Below, in pieces: positions 32,701 to 47,337 of a stretch of 64,000 nt of DNA; the first letter of the stretch is position 1; the number at the start of each line of letters is the position of its first letter. This DNA comes from Strix aluco. Lineage: Eukaryota; Chordata; Aves; Strigiformes; Strigidae. The translations under genes were made by a program, and so were the position numbers. The DNA is taken from contig NC_133942.1 in assembly GCF_031877795.1 (NCBI RefSeq), positions 2,852,001-2,916,000 of the forward strand. The letters run 5' to 3'. Below the pieces are notes generated by a model, which had not been told where the DNA came from, made no database searches, and saw only the letters and a program-made list of their open reading frames with translations.

Positions 32701-33420
32701 GGGGGGCTGGGGTGCACGGTGTATGGGGGTGCCCAGAAAACAGAGTGTGAGCTATATCGGGGTACACGGGGGCAGGGATGCACAGGGATCCAGGGGGGGC
32801 GCGGTGTATCGGGGTGCCCAAGGATGTGGGGTGTGCTCGGACGGCCGGTGTGGTGTATCGGGGTGCAGGGGAACCGAGGTGCACGGTGCGGGGGGGCGCA
32901 CAGGGTCGGGGAGGCACGGGAATCGGGGTGCGTGGTGTATTGGGGTGCGTGGGGCTGCGGCATGCGGGAAGGGCAGTGTGGTGTATCGGGGTGCATGGGA
33001 AGCGGGGTGCGTGGTGTATCGGGGTGCGGGGGGCAGAAGAATCTGGGGTGCCCAGGGAGTGGGGTGCAGGGTTTACCTGGGTGCGCAGTGCACCGTAGTG
33101 CAGGGGAGGGGGGGCCACAGTATGTTGGGGTACACGGGGACTGGGGTGTGTTGGGGTACACAGGGACTGGGGTGCAGAGTGTATTGGGGTGCACAGGGAG
33201 TGGGGTGCACAACGTGTTGGGGTAGAGTATATTGGGGTACACGGGGAGCACAATGTATTGGGGTACACAGGGACTGGAGTACATGGTGTGTTGGGGTACA
33301 CAGTATATTGGGGTACATGGGGTGTGGGGGTACATGGTATATTGGGGTACACGGGGTGTGTGGTTTCTGGGGGTGCCTGGGGAACAGGCGCAGGGCATTA
33401 TCGGGGTGCAGAGCTATCGG
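32690..33420 (+). repeat. Degenerate minisatellite built on TATCGGGGTGCACGGGG
   Basis: Roughly 20 irregular units of about 30-38 bases, each with TAT(C/T)GGGGT(G/A)CA followed by a G-rich spacer. GC content falls from left (TATCGGGGTGC) to right (TATTGGGGTACA), as if CpG decay had proceeded further at the right end. Very long minus-strand frames (CTP-rich) are a by-product of the repeat. Confidence 0.85.
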
Positions 33421-34410
33421 GGTGCGCAGGGACCTGGGCCCCGGGGCTGCTTCTTGAGAAACACCCAGATTTGGGTCCAAAAAAGAGAATTTCTGCCCAT
33501 CACGAGCCTTTGGCAGGCGAGTAACGGGGCTGGGGGCGGAGGCGGGAGGTGGGGGGGTCAAGCCCAGCTAAACCCGGTTCTTCCAAGTCCCCCCTGGGTG
33601 CAGCGAGGGACCGAGCGGTGCTGAGCCCCCAGAAAAACCCAAACCAGCGTTTGCTCAAACAACTCCTTTAATACAGGAAAAACCCGGCGACTGCTGGGGG
33701 ACGAGAATCTCCAGGAACAGACGGTTCACGCCAAAAACCAGCAGCTCCCCCCACCCTGCAGAGAGAAAATACAGCACAAAAATATATTTTCTCACACCAA
33801 AACACAGGGGGTTCCCCGCCCCCGCTGCAGTTCTCACAGCTTTTATGGACAAATGGGGTTTTGGCACTTTACGACTCACAGAGCCCTTCAGCATCGGGGG
33901 CATATGGATTTTTATTCCCCTTTGAAAAAAACTATTAGAACTCTACACTTCCAGCACCCTCATTTGCCAGAATTTCCAAGAGATTCTCCTCCCCCATGTA
34001 TAAAAAGGTTTTTTGGCAAATACTGAACAACTCTGCTTTGAAACAAACCCAAGGGGGTTTTTTCCCCCCAAAAGGAAGGAAGCAGAATTCCACCTTGATT
34101 TCTAAACGCCATGAATATAAAAGACTCTCGTTTGGGGTTTGGGGTCTGGGTTGGGTTTTTTTGGTCGCCTTTGCACTTCCATTTTGATTGCTGGGTTTTG
34201 CTTTGTTCCGAAACAAACCAGCTGCTCTAAACCAAAGGAAGCGGCACTAGGGAAGAAGGACAAATCCCCATATGACAAATTTAAATCCACTTTGCAAAAG
34301 GAGCAAACACACACACAGACAACTCTCTGCTGGGTGCTGCTCCCCTTCAGCGGCACAGGGCACCAAACAAAGACCCCAACTGCACCCTCAGGAGCTGGCC
34401 TGGTCCTTAC
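33421..34410. other. Sequence where TMEM209 exon 5 should be, none found
   Basis: The TMEM209 donor at 34411/34410 points into this stretch, but no later TMEM209 exon is visible on the minus strand. The first 200 bases are G-rich and the rest is short frames and A/T runs. Confidence 0.5.
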
Positions 34411-37301
<2,891 letters not shown>

Positions 37302-38661
37302 CTGTACAGCCACGTCCTCGGGTTCGGTACATCTAAAAGTTAATACCACATCTGAAAGAAATGACCCTGGTGACTTTCTCTTCTAGTCCTGTCACCAAAA
37401 TATGCTGCTGTTCCTTCCTGCCACTCACTTAAAAACTCGTCACATAATTCGTCCCTAGAGGGGAACATAAAGAATTTGCTTTCTGGGACAAATACGTCAC
37501 GTATACATCACTACCTCCTTACTGGAACAACGATTCAACGGTGACATAGTGAACGTCAGCATTACTGGGAGAATTCTACAAGAACATGTTGCCTGGTAGT
37601 TTTCTTGACAGGTTTTTCACACAGTTTCAGCCCCAAGACTTCCCTCCCCACACCGACGAAGGCAGCGACCCCAAGCAGAGACCCTCTCCCCATCCTCACG
37701 CTCCCAACCTCTCCCTGAACCACGTCCTCCTGCAGAAGCTGCACTCTCAGGGCACTGAAATCAAAGGGATATTTGGTCCCTTTCTCCTCGCTGAGGGGGG
37801 CTGGGTGTGGGGTTTTCACCTCCAGACTGAACTATGTCCTGCCATGTCCCCTGCCCTCTTCTGCTAAGGCACAGGCACGAGGGGAGGCCTCACCCTGACA
37901 CCCCAGCAGGCGCTGACCCCAGGGCCACACAGGGAGGTCCCCCACACCTCCCCTTGCCCCAAACCCCCCAGCTTCCCCCCACGCCATCCCCTCTGCCACA
38001 CACAGCCCCAGCTCCCCACGCCCCACGGCACCCTCCCCCCAGCCCTGTCACACACCAACAACTGCCACAGCTTCCCCTGCCACGCACAGGGACCCTCGGA
38101 GCTGCCCCTGCACAGACCCCACTGTCACACACAGGCAGCCTCCACAGCTGCCCCCAGCCACCACCCCCCACACCACACCGGGGGGGTCTCCACAGCTCCC
38201 CCCACCGCCCCCCACTGTCAGAGGAGCTGCCTCACCGCTCCCCCCAACCAGACCTCACCGTTACACACCGGCAGCCCCACAGCTCACACCCCCCTCACAC
38301 AGAAGAGGCCCCACACCTCCCCCCATCCCGACCCCTGTCACACACCGGCGGCCCCACATCCCCCCCAGCCCTGACCCACCACACACACGCGGCCCCACAT
38401 CCCCCCCAGCCCTGACCCACCACACACACGCGGCCCCACATCTCTCCCTCAGACCCCCCCGACCCTGTGCAGGCCCCAGCAGCCAGGCGGTGCCAGGGCA
38501 TGGGGGCAGCCACAGTACCTGCCGCAGAGCTGGGGCTCCGGAGAGGTGAGGAGACACCCCCTTCCCCTCAAGCAGCGCAGGGGTTCCCCTTTTTCCAGCC
38601 GGGAGGAGGCGGGGGGTGCCCGGCAGAGCGCGGTCCGCACACCCCTCAGAGCCAACGGCCG
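37302..38661 (-). repeat. Palindrome left arm (copy C, inverted relative to 39388-40747)
   Basis: The arm starts CTGTACAGCC at 37302 and is the reverse complement of 39388-40747. Paired positions sum to 78048-78049 throughout (for example 38578 with 39470, and 37302 with 40747), so almost no net indels separate the arms. I saw only scattered substitutions, several at CpG sites. It ends near GGCCGC at about 38661. Its inner part also matches copy A in inverted orientation. Confidence 0.9.
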
Positions 38662-39155
38662 CGGCGCGCAGGGGGAGGCGGGGCCTGTTGCCATGGGAGC
38701 GGGGCACGGCGGGGCGGCGCTTTGGCGGGAAGGGGTGCCTGAGGCGGCCCTGGGTAGACCTGGCCTCCCCGCGCGCTGTGCCGGGGCAGACCCGGCTGCC
38801 GGGAGACCGGGCAGAGGCGGCGGTGGCCCCCCCGCCCCGAGGGCGGGTTGGCGTCCTCCGGGAGACGGCGGGCCCCGGCTCTGCTGGTCGCTCGCCGGTA
38901 TCACCCCCCAGTAGCCCCTCCGCTCCGCACCGGCCACCGCTTCCCCCCACGCCTCCCCAGGCGGGTGCTGGGGGACCAGGCAGAGGCGGCGGCCCCCCCA
39001 CGCCCCCTCCGGCGGCGGCCCCCCCACTCCCCGGGGCGAGTTCGCGTCGGGAACCGGGTGCCTTTACCCGGGTCGGGGTCTCGGCGCTGCCGGGCGCTCC
39101 CCGGCTTCAGCTGTTGGTTTCGCGGGGTGTGGGGGGGTGCAGCTTTTCTGTCGGG

Positions 39156-39189
<34 letters not shown>

Positions 39190-39387
39190 GTTTATCCCCC
39201 CCTCCGCTCCTGCCACGTGTTTCTCGATGGCACCGCTCCCCCGCTCCCCCCCCTCCCGCTTTCCGCCAGCAGCAGCTTTGCCGCCCGCGGAAGGCAGGCG
39301 GGAGCCTTTAGGACCCAGCGGCGTCCCCGCCGGCTCCTGCCCGGCGGCACAGGGGGGTCCCGGCGGCGGCGGCGCCTCTGCCCGGAG
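38662..39387. other. Palindrome spacer, about 726 bases, CpG-rich
   Basis: Unique with respect to the two arms, but its right part (from about 39003) is shared with copy A at 25450, including the GT microsatellite (39155-39182). A duplicated CGCCCCCTCCGGCGGCGGCC motif lies near 38985-39015. Confidence 0.8.
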
Positions 39388-40747
39388 CGGCCGGTGGCTC
39401 TGAGGGGTGTGGGGGCCGCGCTCTGCGGGCACCCCCCGCCTCCTCCCGGCTGGAAAAAGGGGAACCCCTGCGCTGCCTGAGGGGAAGGGGGTGTCTCCTC
39501 ACCTCTCCGGAGCCCCAGCTCTGCGGCAGGTACTGTGGCTGCCCCCCCGCCCCGGCACCGCCTGGCTGCTGGGGCCTGCACAGGGTCGGGGGGGTCTGAG
39601 GGAGAGATGTGGGGCCGCGTGTGTGTGGTGGGTCAGGGCTGGGGGGGATGTGGGGCCGCGTGTGTGTGGTGGGTCAGGGCTGGGGGGGATGTGGGGCCGC
39701 CGGTGTGTGACAGGGGTCGGGATGGGGGGAGGTGTGGGGCCTCTTCTGTGTGAGGGGGGTGTGAGCTGTGGGGCTGCCGGTGTGTAACGGTGAGGTCTGG
39801 TTGGGGGGAGCGGTGAGGCAGCTCCTCTGACAGTGGGGGGCGGTGGGGGGAGCTGTGGAGACCCCCCCGGGGTGGTGTGGGGGGGTGGCGGCTGGGGGCA
39901 GCTGTGGAGGCTGCCTGCGTGTGACAGTGGGGTCTGTGCAGGGGCAGCTCCGAGGGTCCCTGTGCGTGGCAGGGGAAGCTGTGGCAGTTGTTGGTGTGTG
40001 ACAGGGCTGGGGGGAGGGTGCCGTGGGGCGTGGGGAGCTGGGGCTGTGTGTGGCAGAGGGGATGGCGTGGGGGGAAGCTGGGGGGTTTGGGGCAAGGGGA
40101 GGTGTGGGGGACCTCCCTGTGTGGCCCTGGGGTCAGCGCCTGCTGGGGTGTCAGGGTGAGGCCTCCCCTCATGCCTGTGCCTTAGCAGAAGAGGGCAGGG
40201 GACATGGCAGGACATAGTTCAGTCTGGAGGTGAAAACCCCACACCCAGCCCCCCTCAGCGAGGAGAAAAGGATCCAATGTCCCTTTGATTTCAGTGCCCT
40301 GAGAGTGCAGCTTCTGCAGGAGGACGTGGTTCAGGGAGAGGTTGGGAGCGTGAGGATGGGGAGAGGGTCTCTGCTTGGGGTCGCTGCCTTCGTCGGTGTG
40401 GGGAGGGAAGTCTTGGGGCTGAAACTGTGTGAAAAACCTGTCAAGAAAACTACCAGGCAACATGTTCTTGTAGAATTCTCCCAGTAATGCTGACGTTCAC
40501 TATGTCACCGTTGAATCGTTGTTCCAGTAAGGAGGTAGTGATGTATACGTGACGTATTTGTCCCAGAAAGCAAATTCTTTATGTTCCCCTCTAGGGACGA
40601 ATTATGTGACGAGTTTTTAAGTGAGTGGCAGGAGGGAACAGCAGCATATTTTGGTGACAGGACTAGAAGAGAAAGTCACCAGGGTCATTTCTTTCAGATG
40701 TGGTATTAACTTTTAGATGTACCGAACCCCAGGACATGGCTGTACAG
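39388..40747 (+). repeat. Palindrome right arm (copy B)
   Basis: Reverse complement of 37302-38661. It contains CpG-island sequence on its inner side, the 41-base tandem repeat, and an AT-richer outer part ending GGCTGTACAG at 40747. The 39388-39969 section is also in copy A as a direct repeat. No gene is recognised in it. Both arms carry identical-length mirrored frames, which only reflect the duplication. Confidence 0.9.
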
Positions 40748-40754
40748 ATATTTC

Positions 40755-41060
40755 AGGTGGCTTCCTTGGAGGAGTCTAAGGCTGCTCCCTGCGATCTCAG
40801 GTCTCTAAAGCAAAGCTCAAGACAGTGTGGGACATGTCTGGGAGGAATCTTGGGCAGACCCTAGAGAATAGATCGTCCTGTCAGGGAGAAAACCCTCTTG
40901 GGTATCTTCCTTGGAGGAGTCTGGGTTCTGCTAACCAGGGTTAGGCCTCCCTAAAGCAGAGGTGAAAAGACTCCAGGACATGCCTGGGAGGAATCTTGGG
41001 TGGATCCTTGAGCAAAAATCTTCCTTTAGAGGAGAAAACACATCTCGGGTATCTTCCTCT
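40755..41060 (+). repeat. Tandem duplication, two units of about 150 bases
   Basis: Both units run from TTCCTTGGAGGAGTCT through GGGAGGAATCTTGGG to a closing GGGTATCTTCCT, with substitutions between them. The block starts just outside the right palindrome arm. Confidence 0.7.
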
Positions 41061-41734
41061 GTGCTCGTTTGTTCTTGAGTGGACAGGGAACAAAGTGATC
41101 TCTACAGCTGATGGATTTGATCACATAGGTGAGTACTGGTGTAGCCATTCTGCAAAGATAACATCATTCCTTCTAACTGAGCTTGTTCAGTAACCTGCTG
41201 GGATATGATATCGCATGCAGTTCTTGAAGTGAACTTTTGAAGCTCTGAAGCTGTTCCGTAGGCTGATGATTTAATATTTTTTCTTGAAAAGGTTCTGCTG
41301 TTTGATGCTCCTACAACTCCATTGACCCACAGACATTCCAGTCTCGTCAGCGCTGCCAGTTGCTTTTGAGCAACCTGAGCACAGTCTTGAATTGTTTTCT
41401 AACAGCAGCACCAGAGCTTACTGAAAAAGGTTGGTAATGGCATTGCTAAACCTTTGGTGTGTTTTATTAATATTTAGGATGATGCTTGGGTTGTAATTGT
41501 GGAAACATGAGCTTGTGTTGTTGTTGATGACTGGAAGACAGATTTAGCTGGGAGAAGGGGCTTAAATCTGAGAGGTTGGGAATACCCCTTAATATGCCCT
41601 GAGTTCAGGGAAACTGCTGTGGAGTTCCTGCAGGTGGGTGGGGGAGGCTGCATTCAGCAGGGAGCTGTGTGAGCAGCTGGGGGAAATGACAGCAACTGAG
41701 TGCAGTAATGCTGAGAACTGTTCTTTTTCATTCC

Positions 41735-42530
41735 TGTAGTGCTGGGGCCTGAATCATAGGCCCTGAAACACAGTTGACCTCTAGATGAACCTCACAACCA
41801 AAGGTTATCCATTATTAGTATCTGCCAATTAGTAAATCTGCATTACCATTAGCGTTAATTATTAGTATCCGATCATTAACGAAATATGAATGCTCACTAG
41901 TGACAGATGCAGCCTGGACAGAATATAATCAGCAGTGAGGATGAAATGCCGTGAGAATGTACCCAGCTTCCCTCGTTCAGCTTGTTCAAGGCTGAGAACC
42001 CAAGTGTTTGCCTTGTTAGAAACTCCCTTGGTTCTCCCCGAGCCCTGGCCAGGCTCTGGGTGGAATCCAACAGGAGGATGAAACCAGATGTTTCTGCTCA
42101 AAGCAAAGTGCAAGTCTTTCTGCCTTGCTGATTTTTGGTCCATGAGGCCGGACCCACTCACAGCGACTCTGGGTGCCTCAGCTACGGGTGGACGCCCCGC
42201 GTAGGATTTCCCACTCGCCGGGACAGGCTCAACAAATCCTCACTGCACCTGGGGCTGCCCAGCGCCTGCGGGGCTGGGTGGTGGGAACGGGTGTGAGTGG
42301 GGATGGATCTTAATCACTATTGTCCCCGTCGTGTAGTAATGATTAGGTGCGTTACCTTGCTTATTCTTATTTTTCTATAATAACTGTATGTAGTAATAAT
42401 TAAGTGTAGTATTCTGTATTTTTCTTATTGCTTATTTCCTGTATTACTTGCTTATATCTTTTAATTATTAACAGTAAAATAAGCCCACTCTTCTTACTCT
42501 GGTGTCTGGATTTAATTGGCATCCTCAATC
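41735..42530 (+). repeat. Possible ERVL-like LTR, low confidence
   Basis: An AT-rich stretch with TTATTAGTATC repeats, GTAATAATTAAG repeats and a late AGTAAAATAAG signal, followed by CTCTGGTGTCTGGATTTAAT, has the look of a bird LTR 3' end. I could not find matched termini or a target-site duplication. Confidence 0.3.
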
Positions 42531-42721
42531 AGCAGAGCAATTCTTAGCTAGCAATTTATAATAGCATGCAAATATTGTATTGCAAATTGCTAAAGAATAT
42601 AAAGGAAGCATAAATGAGTAACTTCGGAAGTAAGTAACTTGGGTTTCTGTAGCTTTTTGTGTTATCAGTTGTCAAAATGAAAGGAATTGCATAACAACCA
42701 CCATCTTATGCCTTTTTTCAG

Positions 42722-43687
42722 GATTTACAGACTTGACAAACCAGCAGGTGGTAACTGGCCTCATTTCTTGGGGTGCACAAGTGGTCACCTGGTTCTGTGG
42801 ACCCAGTCTCCTTCCAGAGGGTGTAGGTGAGCCTGAACTGTGACCCGTTTGTGAGCAGGAGACTCTCCAGCGAGTGATTCCGATGAACACGTGCTCAGCC
42901 CTGTTTCTGTACATGTTTCATCGATAACGAGTCGTGTTGGTTCAGCTGCAGCGTGTGTTGAAATTCTGTTGGTGAAACTGAGACTGGTCTGTTTTTTCAA
43001 AGAGTGTAGAATAATGCAAGCAGTTTCTTTCCTGGATGTTTTTTAGAGAGAACAGTATGCCTCTGACTTCAGGGAGTTGCTTGTGTCCACAGCTTGAACT
43101 ACTTGTAATTTCAAACACATTGCTATTAAACAAGAAATACTGTAATGCTTGTTTTTCCAGTAAAAGCATTCCCTGCATGTTTTGAACTTTTTATTTATTG
43201 CTTGAGGAAGAAATACACCTTGGAAAAACTTCTTTATTTGGAGAGATTAGAAACTCAATTGCCAGCCTTAATTGTCTTACAAATGCTGATGTGACATGTT
43301 TAAAAACCATTCCCTTTGAGAATTGTTGGGATTTTTTTATAGCGACCTTCAGCTTACACTACGTATTCTGAGTGCTACATCAACTTGAAATGGCACTTGA
43401 GACAAGAAGGAATTGAGTCTTGTGTCTTACCTCTCTTTTAGCAAAGGCAGAAACAGGACTGGCTTCTTTCAAAGTTGGGGTCTTGACTGTGCTTGAGGCT
43501 CAGCTTGTACAATCTTCTGTCTTTTTAATCCACAATTTTAGTTTAAAAATGGGATGTTACTTCTTTAACTTGCTTTTACTTTCTTGCCTATAGATGATGA
43601 CATGCATCTGTCTAGACCTTTTAACAATTGTCCTCTGATTCAGAGCTGCTATACTGGTCATCGACAGAAGCTTGAGCATTTATCGAG
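42722..43687 (+). other. Two candidate exons of an unrecognised gene
   Basis: 42722-42832: acceptor TTTTTTCAG, then a frame reading IYRLDKPAGGNWPHFLGCTS to a donor at about 42830. 43594-43687: acceptor TTGCCTATAG, frame DDMHLSRPFNNCPLIQSCYT, GHRQKLEHLS, donor GAG|GTAAGC. The splice sites are good, especially for the second, and the frames are open. I recognise neither protein, and their phases cannot be shown to join. They may be exons of one AT-rich gene between 41 and 44 kb. Confidence 0.3.
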
Positions 43688-45476
43688 GTAAGCTCGAACA
43701 CTTCCACTGCAAATTCAGGAGTGGAAGGGAATGGCTTTTACATCAACAGTTGTATTTGCTACGGTTACTGCGTGTGCTGGCAGTACTCTTGACTTCAGCA
43801 GTGCCTGTGGTCTGTTGAACACAGAGGTTACTTTCCTGTGTTGCAATGTTTATATAGGACAGTGAGAGTTACGTGTAGTTGGCACATCAAGCCCTCTACT
43901 GGGTATTGGCTAAAAGTCACTGCCTGATGTAAAAAAATCTTATCCAAAAAAACACAAGGTAGGGAAGAATGAATGTGTAATAGCTAGGTAATGCCCTGCT
44001 TATTCACTGAAATACCATAAATCAGTTTAGTCTGCAGGGATTGGAAAGTATTTAACTATTAACCAAACCACCACCACCCTCCCACCCCCCAAACCCCTCA
44101 AGATAATAAGGCAAATGCTTAGCTTGTCCGAGTTCAGCATCATCAATATTTTCTTCCGTACCAAAGATTAAAAAATAGATTTTCACCAATATGCTGGGAA
44201 GAAACCTCTTGATGTTCAGAAAAATCTGGAAATAAATGAATAACGATTAAAACAATATATTTAGAGATATACTTAAAACTCAATATTTGGAAAAATCTGG
44301 AAGTGATGCACCCAGCAGAGCCACGGCCTGGAGCTTGAGCGCCATGACACAGGAGCTGTGGAAGAGCCAGGTCTGCTCCTGCAGAGCTGCGGAGGGAGAA
44401 GTAGAAAACATTGGGGGGCTGAGAAGGAGCCCACATCTCCCCTGCCATGGGCAGCCCACCCAGGCCGTGCCGGCCGCTGGCGTGAGCAGGTTGTGGATGG
44501 GGTGGAAGTGCTTGGTGAGCTGGAGATTTGAGATGGTGTCGGGGAGAAGGAAGAAAGAGCAGCATCCCATGCTGAAGCTGGCGGCGTTCTGCAAGAAGAG
44601 AGCGTGTGGATCCCCGCTGGGCTGTGCTGGGAGAGGCAGCCCCCAGGGTCTGGGGGGCGTGGGGAGCCTTGCGGTGGCTGTTCCCAGTGGTGTGGGGGAG
44701 TCAGGGCTGCTGCAGACTTCCAAAGCCATCTGGGACACTGCCTGGTTCGCTTCCTGAACTTCATGGGAAAGCCATGAACGACCACAGAAAAGAACCACGG
44801 CAGCGGGCAGTTCAGCGTGGCTGGTGAGCGCCTGCAGAGGCAAAGGTCAGTGTCAGAAACGCAAGGGCAGCCTTGTTTATGGTAGCTGGGTCCTTTCCAC
44901 AGGGTGCGGTCCTTCAGAAACAGACTGCTCTAGTGTGGGTCCTCCTGCTCCCGTGTGGGCAGCTCTCCGTGGGGCTAACACCGTGGCTGATGGGCTCAGC
45001 TGTGGCCAACGGTCTGTCTGGGAGCTGGCTGCAGCTTGCTCTGCTGGATGTGGGGGAAGCTTCTGGCATCTTCTCACAGAAGCGCCCTGTGGAAAGGACC
45101 CAGGCTGGAGCAGTTTGTGAGGAAGGGCTCACGCTGGAGAAGTTCACAGATGACTGTCTCCCGTGGGTGGGACTCCACGCTGGAACAGGGGAAGAGCGTG
45201 AGGAGTCCTTCCCCTGAGGAGGAAGGAGGCAAAGTGACCACAACCCCCATTGCCCTGTAGCCTGCCCCTACCCCGCTACCAAAACCTGGTCACATAAACC
45301 CGATGCAGGGAAAAAGCAGCAGCTGATCCAGCTGAGCTGAGTGGGGACTATGAGCTGCCTGGGTCATGGCCTCACTGCCACCCACAGCCTCCCTGTGCCA
45401 CCTGGCAAATGCATTTGTGACTATTGCCTATCCCCAAGGCCACCAACTCACGCCTGTGTACCTGCTGCTCTTCCAG
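43688..45476. other. Spacer with an unassigned minus-strand frame
   Basis: A 187-codon minus-strand frame at 44280-44843 (contains SKHFHPIHNLL-like text, here LTKHFHPIHNLLTPAAG) has some hydrophobic runs but no family match; two overlapping frames are almost as long. I do not call a gene. Confidence 0.3.
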
Positions 45477-47240
45477 GAGCTTCTGCGACGCGCATGGTGA
45501 TCTGGGGTCTGATCTGTTGGGCTGCAACTGCTCCATCCCTGACCCGCAGCTAGTCTGGAGGATTGTGTCACAGGTGGAGTTCTGTCTCTCTGACAAGAAC
45601 CTGGCCAAGGATGCTTTCCTCTAGAAGAACAAGATGGGCTTCATCAGCCTCGAACTGCTGATATCCTTCAAGAAGGTAGGCAGCCCATGGCGCTGGGCAG
45701 CTGGGGTGGGGAATGGCCTTCATGTGGAGGATGTCGGGGTGTCTGGGTGTGCTCTGGCTGTCTCTGGTGGAGTGTACTGGGAGGTGCAGGCTCCACTCAG
45801 GCTGTCTGTGTCCCGGTGAAGTGCTGATGGTGCAGAGCTGGGCTCTGCTCTTTGCCTTCAATGTGCTGCAGCAGTTGTCCAGCCAGGGAGGGTGGCTGGG
45901 GAAGCGGTGAACAGTCCTCAAACCAACCCCAGGGCTGGATTCACCTCTTGTGCCCATGGTACTCCCAGGCTCCTCTGGGAGAGATCATCCCTCAACCAAA
46001 CTCTGCAGGAAGGTGCTGGTGGTGTGAGTACGGGAAAGCTGCAGCTTGTAGTCACAGTCCAGGGGGCACTGGGGACCTTCTGCGAACCCCAGAGATGCTC
46101 ACGTGAAAGGGGGATATTGCCTTGCCGTGACTTCAGGTTGATGGGGTTGCAGCCTGCCTGGAGGACGGGTTTAGAGTGGTCCCTGCCTGGGGAGACTCAC
46201 AGGGACACGGTGGCCCCCTCTCTCCCATTGGTGAAATACCTGATGCGCGACTGACGGCTCACGCTCTGTGCCCTGCAGTTCTCGGAGCTGCTGGAGATGA
46301 AGGAGGAGGGTGCCAAATTGAGGTGGTGAGTCCCTGCCCTCACGTTCCTGCTGAGCATCCCCCTCAGCAACGTGCTGCTGGCCTGGGAGCTGGTGCCGCA
46401 GGAGCAGGACATGCTGCTGCTGCTGCAGAAGAACTTCCTTGAGACCATCACGAGGATGTTCAGCCCCTTCAGCACCATCGCCTCCATCTGCACCCCTGCG
46501 GCCGGGCCACAAGCTGCCTTCGGATGTGCGGAAATAGTCGTCGCGCTTCCCTGAGCTGCTGAGCAAGTGCTGTGCGCTGGAGGAGTACGAGAGCCTGGAG
46601 AGCGGCCGCGGGGCCTTCGAGGACCTCGACTGCCAAAGCCGCCCGGGTGGTGAGAGCATCAGGGTGGTCCGGCTCTGCGGGAAGGGCTCCAAGAAGAAAC
46701 CTGGGGCCAAGAGGGAGGCGGTGGAGGAGCTGGTGGACCAGCTGGGTTGGAAGGTGCAGGCAGCAGCTGTGACCTTCTTCTGCAGCATCGGAGACTCCCT
46801 GCTCTGCAGCTCTCCAAAGACGGACAGTGCCCCAACATCACTGTCCCCCCTCCTGAACAAGGACTCCTCGGAGGCCGCCTGGCCCAGCAGTGACTTCAAG
46901 CCCCGCAACTCGGGCAGTGCCTTCACCAGATCGCTCCTCACCAGCAAAGTCTTCCCTGCGCTCGGGACAGGCTTGGGCACCGGCAGCTGCTATGGCCTCT
47001 GCTCCAGCACCGAAAGCCACCGCGGCTGTGGCTGGGGGAGCGGGGCGGGTGCCGGGGTGCCCTGGAACAGCAGCCCCTCTCCTGATGCCAGACCTCCTCC
47101 TGGCAATCCCCCGGCAGCGAGGCAGGAGCCTGAGCCCCCTTGGCCTGTGAGGAAGGGGGCTTTGCCGGCCCGAAGGCCTGATGGCACCAAGGGTTTGTGC
47201 AGCAGCATTGGGAGAGGAGAGTTCAGCCTCCGGCACTGAG
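45477..47240 (+). pseudogene. LARP6-like (La-related protein 6) pseudogene, intron retained
   Basis: Exon 1 (45477-45675) encodes the La motif: DPQLVWRIVSQVEFCLSDKN, LAKDAFL, then KNKMGFISLELLISFKK at a donor. Exon 2 (46231-47240) encodes VKYLMRD, FSELLEMKEEGAK, LLAWELVPQEQDMLLLLQKN and FLETITRMFSPF. It continues with LPSDVRK, RFPELLSKCCALEEYESLES, VRLCGKGSKKKPGAKREAVE and a C-terminal RRPDGTKG block like the SUZ-C motif. LARP6 binds stem-loops in collagen mRNAs. Lesions: TAG at 45622-45624 plus loss of about four or five codons there; a decayed acceptor (TTG before 46231); TGA at 46252-46254 and 46327-46329; a frameshift near 46497; and TAG at 46535-46537. Exon-intron structure is kept, so it came by DNA duplication rather than retroposition. 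Confidence 0.85.
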
Positions 47241-47337
47241 GTCCCTTTACGCTGAGTTCTAGGCTTTGCTTTTCTTTTGTCCCTCTATTGAGCACAGTAA
47301 CTCTCTGTGGCCCCTGAGAGATGCAGCCAATGGCTGT

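Noticed and set aside
32210-33398. Minus-strand frames of 335-380 codons rich in CTP and YPN repeats
   Set aside because: They run through the TATCGGGGTGCA minisatellite; frame periodicity comes from the repeat.
38261-39001. Frames of about 240 codons shared among 25.4, 38.5 and 39.5 kb
   Set aside because: Identical because the DNA is duplicated; frames differ in extent between copies and resemble no family, so duplication is not evidence for coding.
44280-44843. 187-codon minus-strand frame with hydrophobic patches
   Set aside because: No homologue recognised and overlapping frames are equally long; not enough to call a gene.
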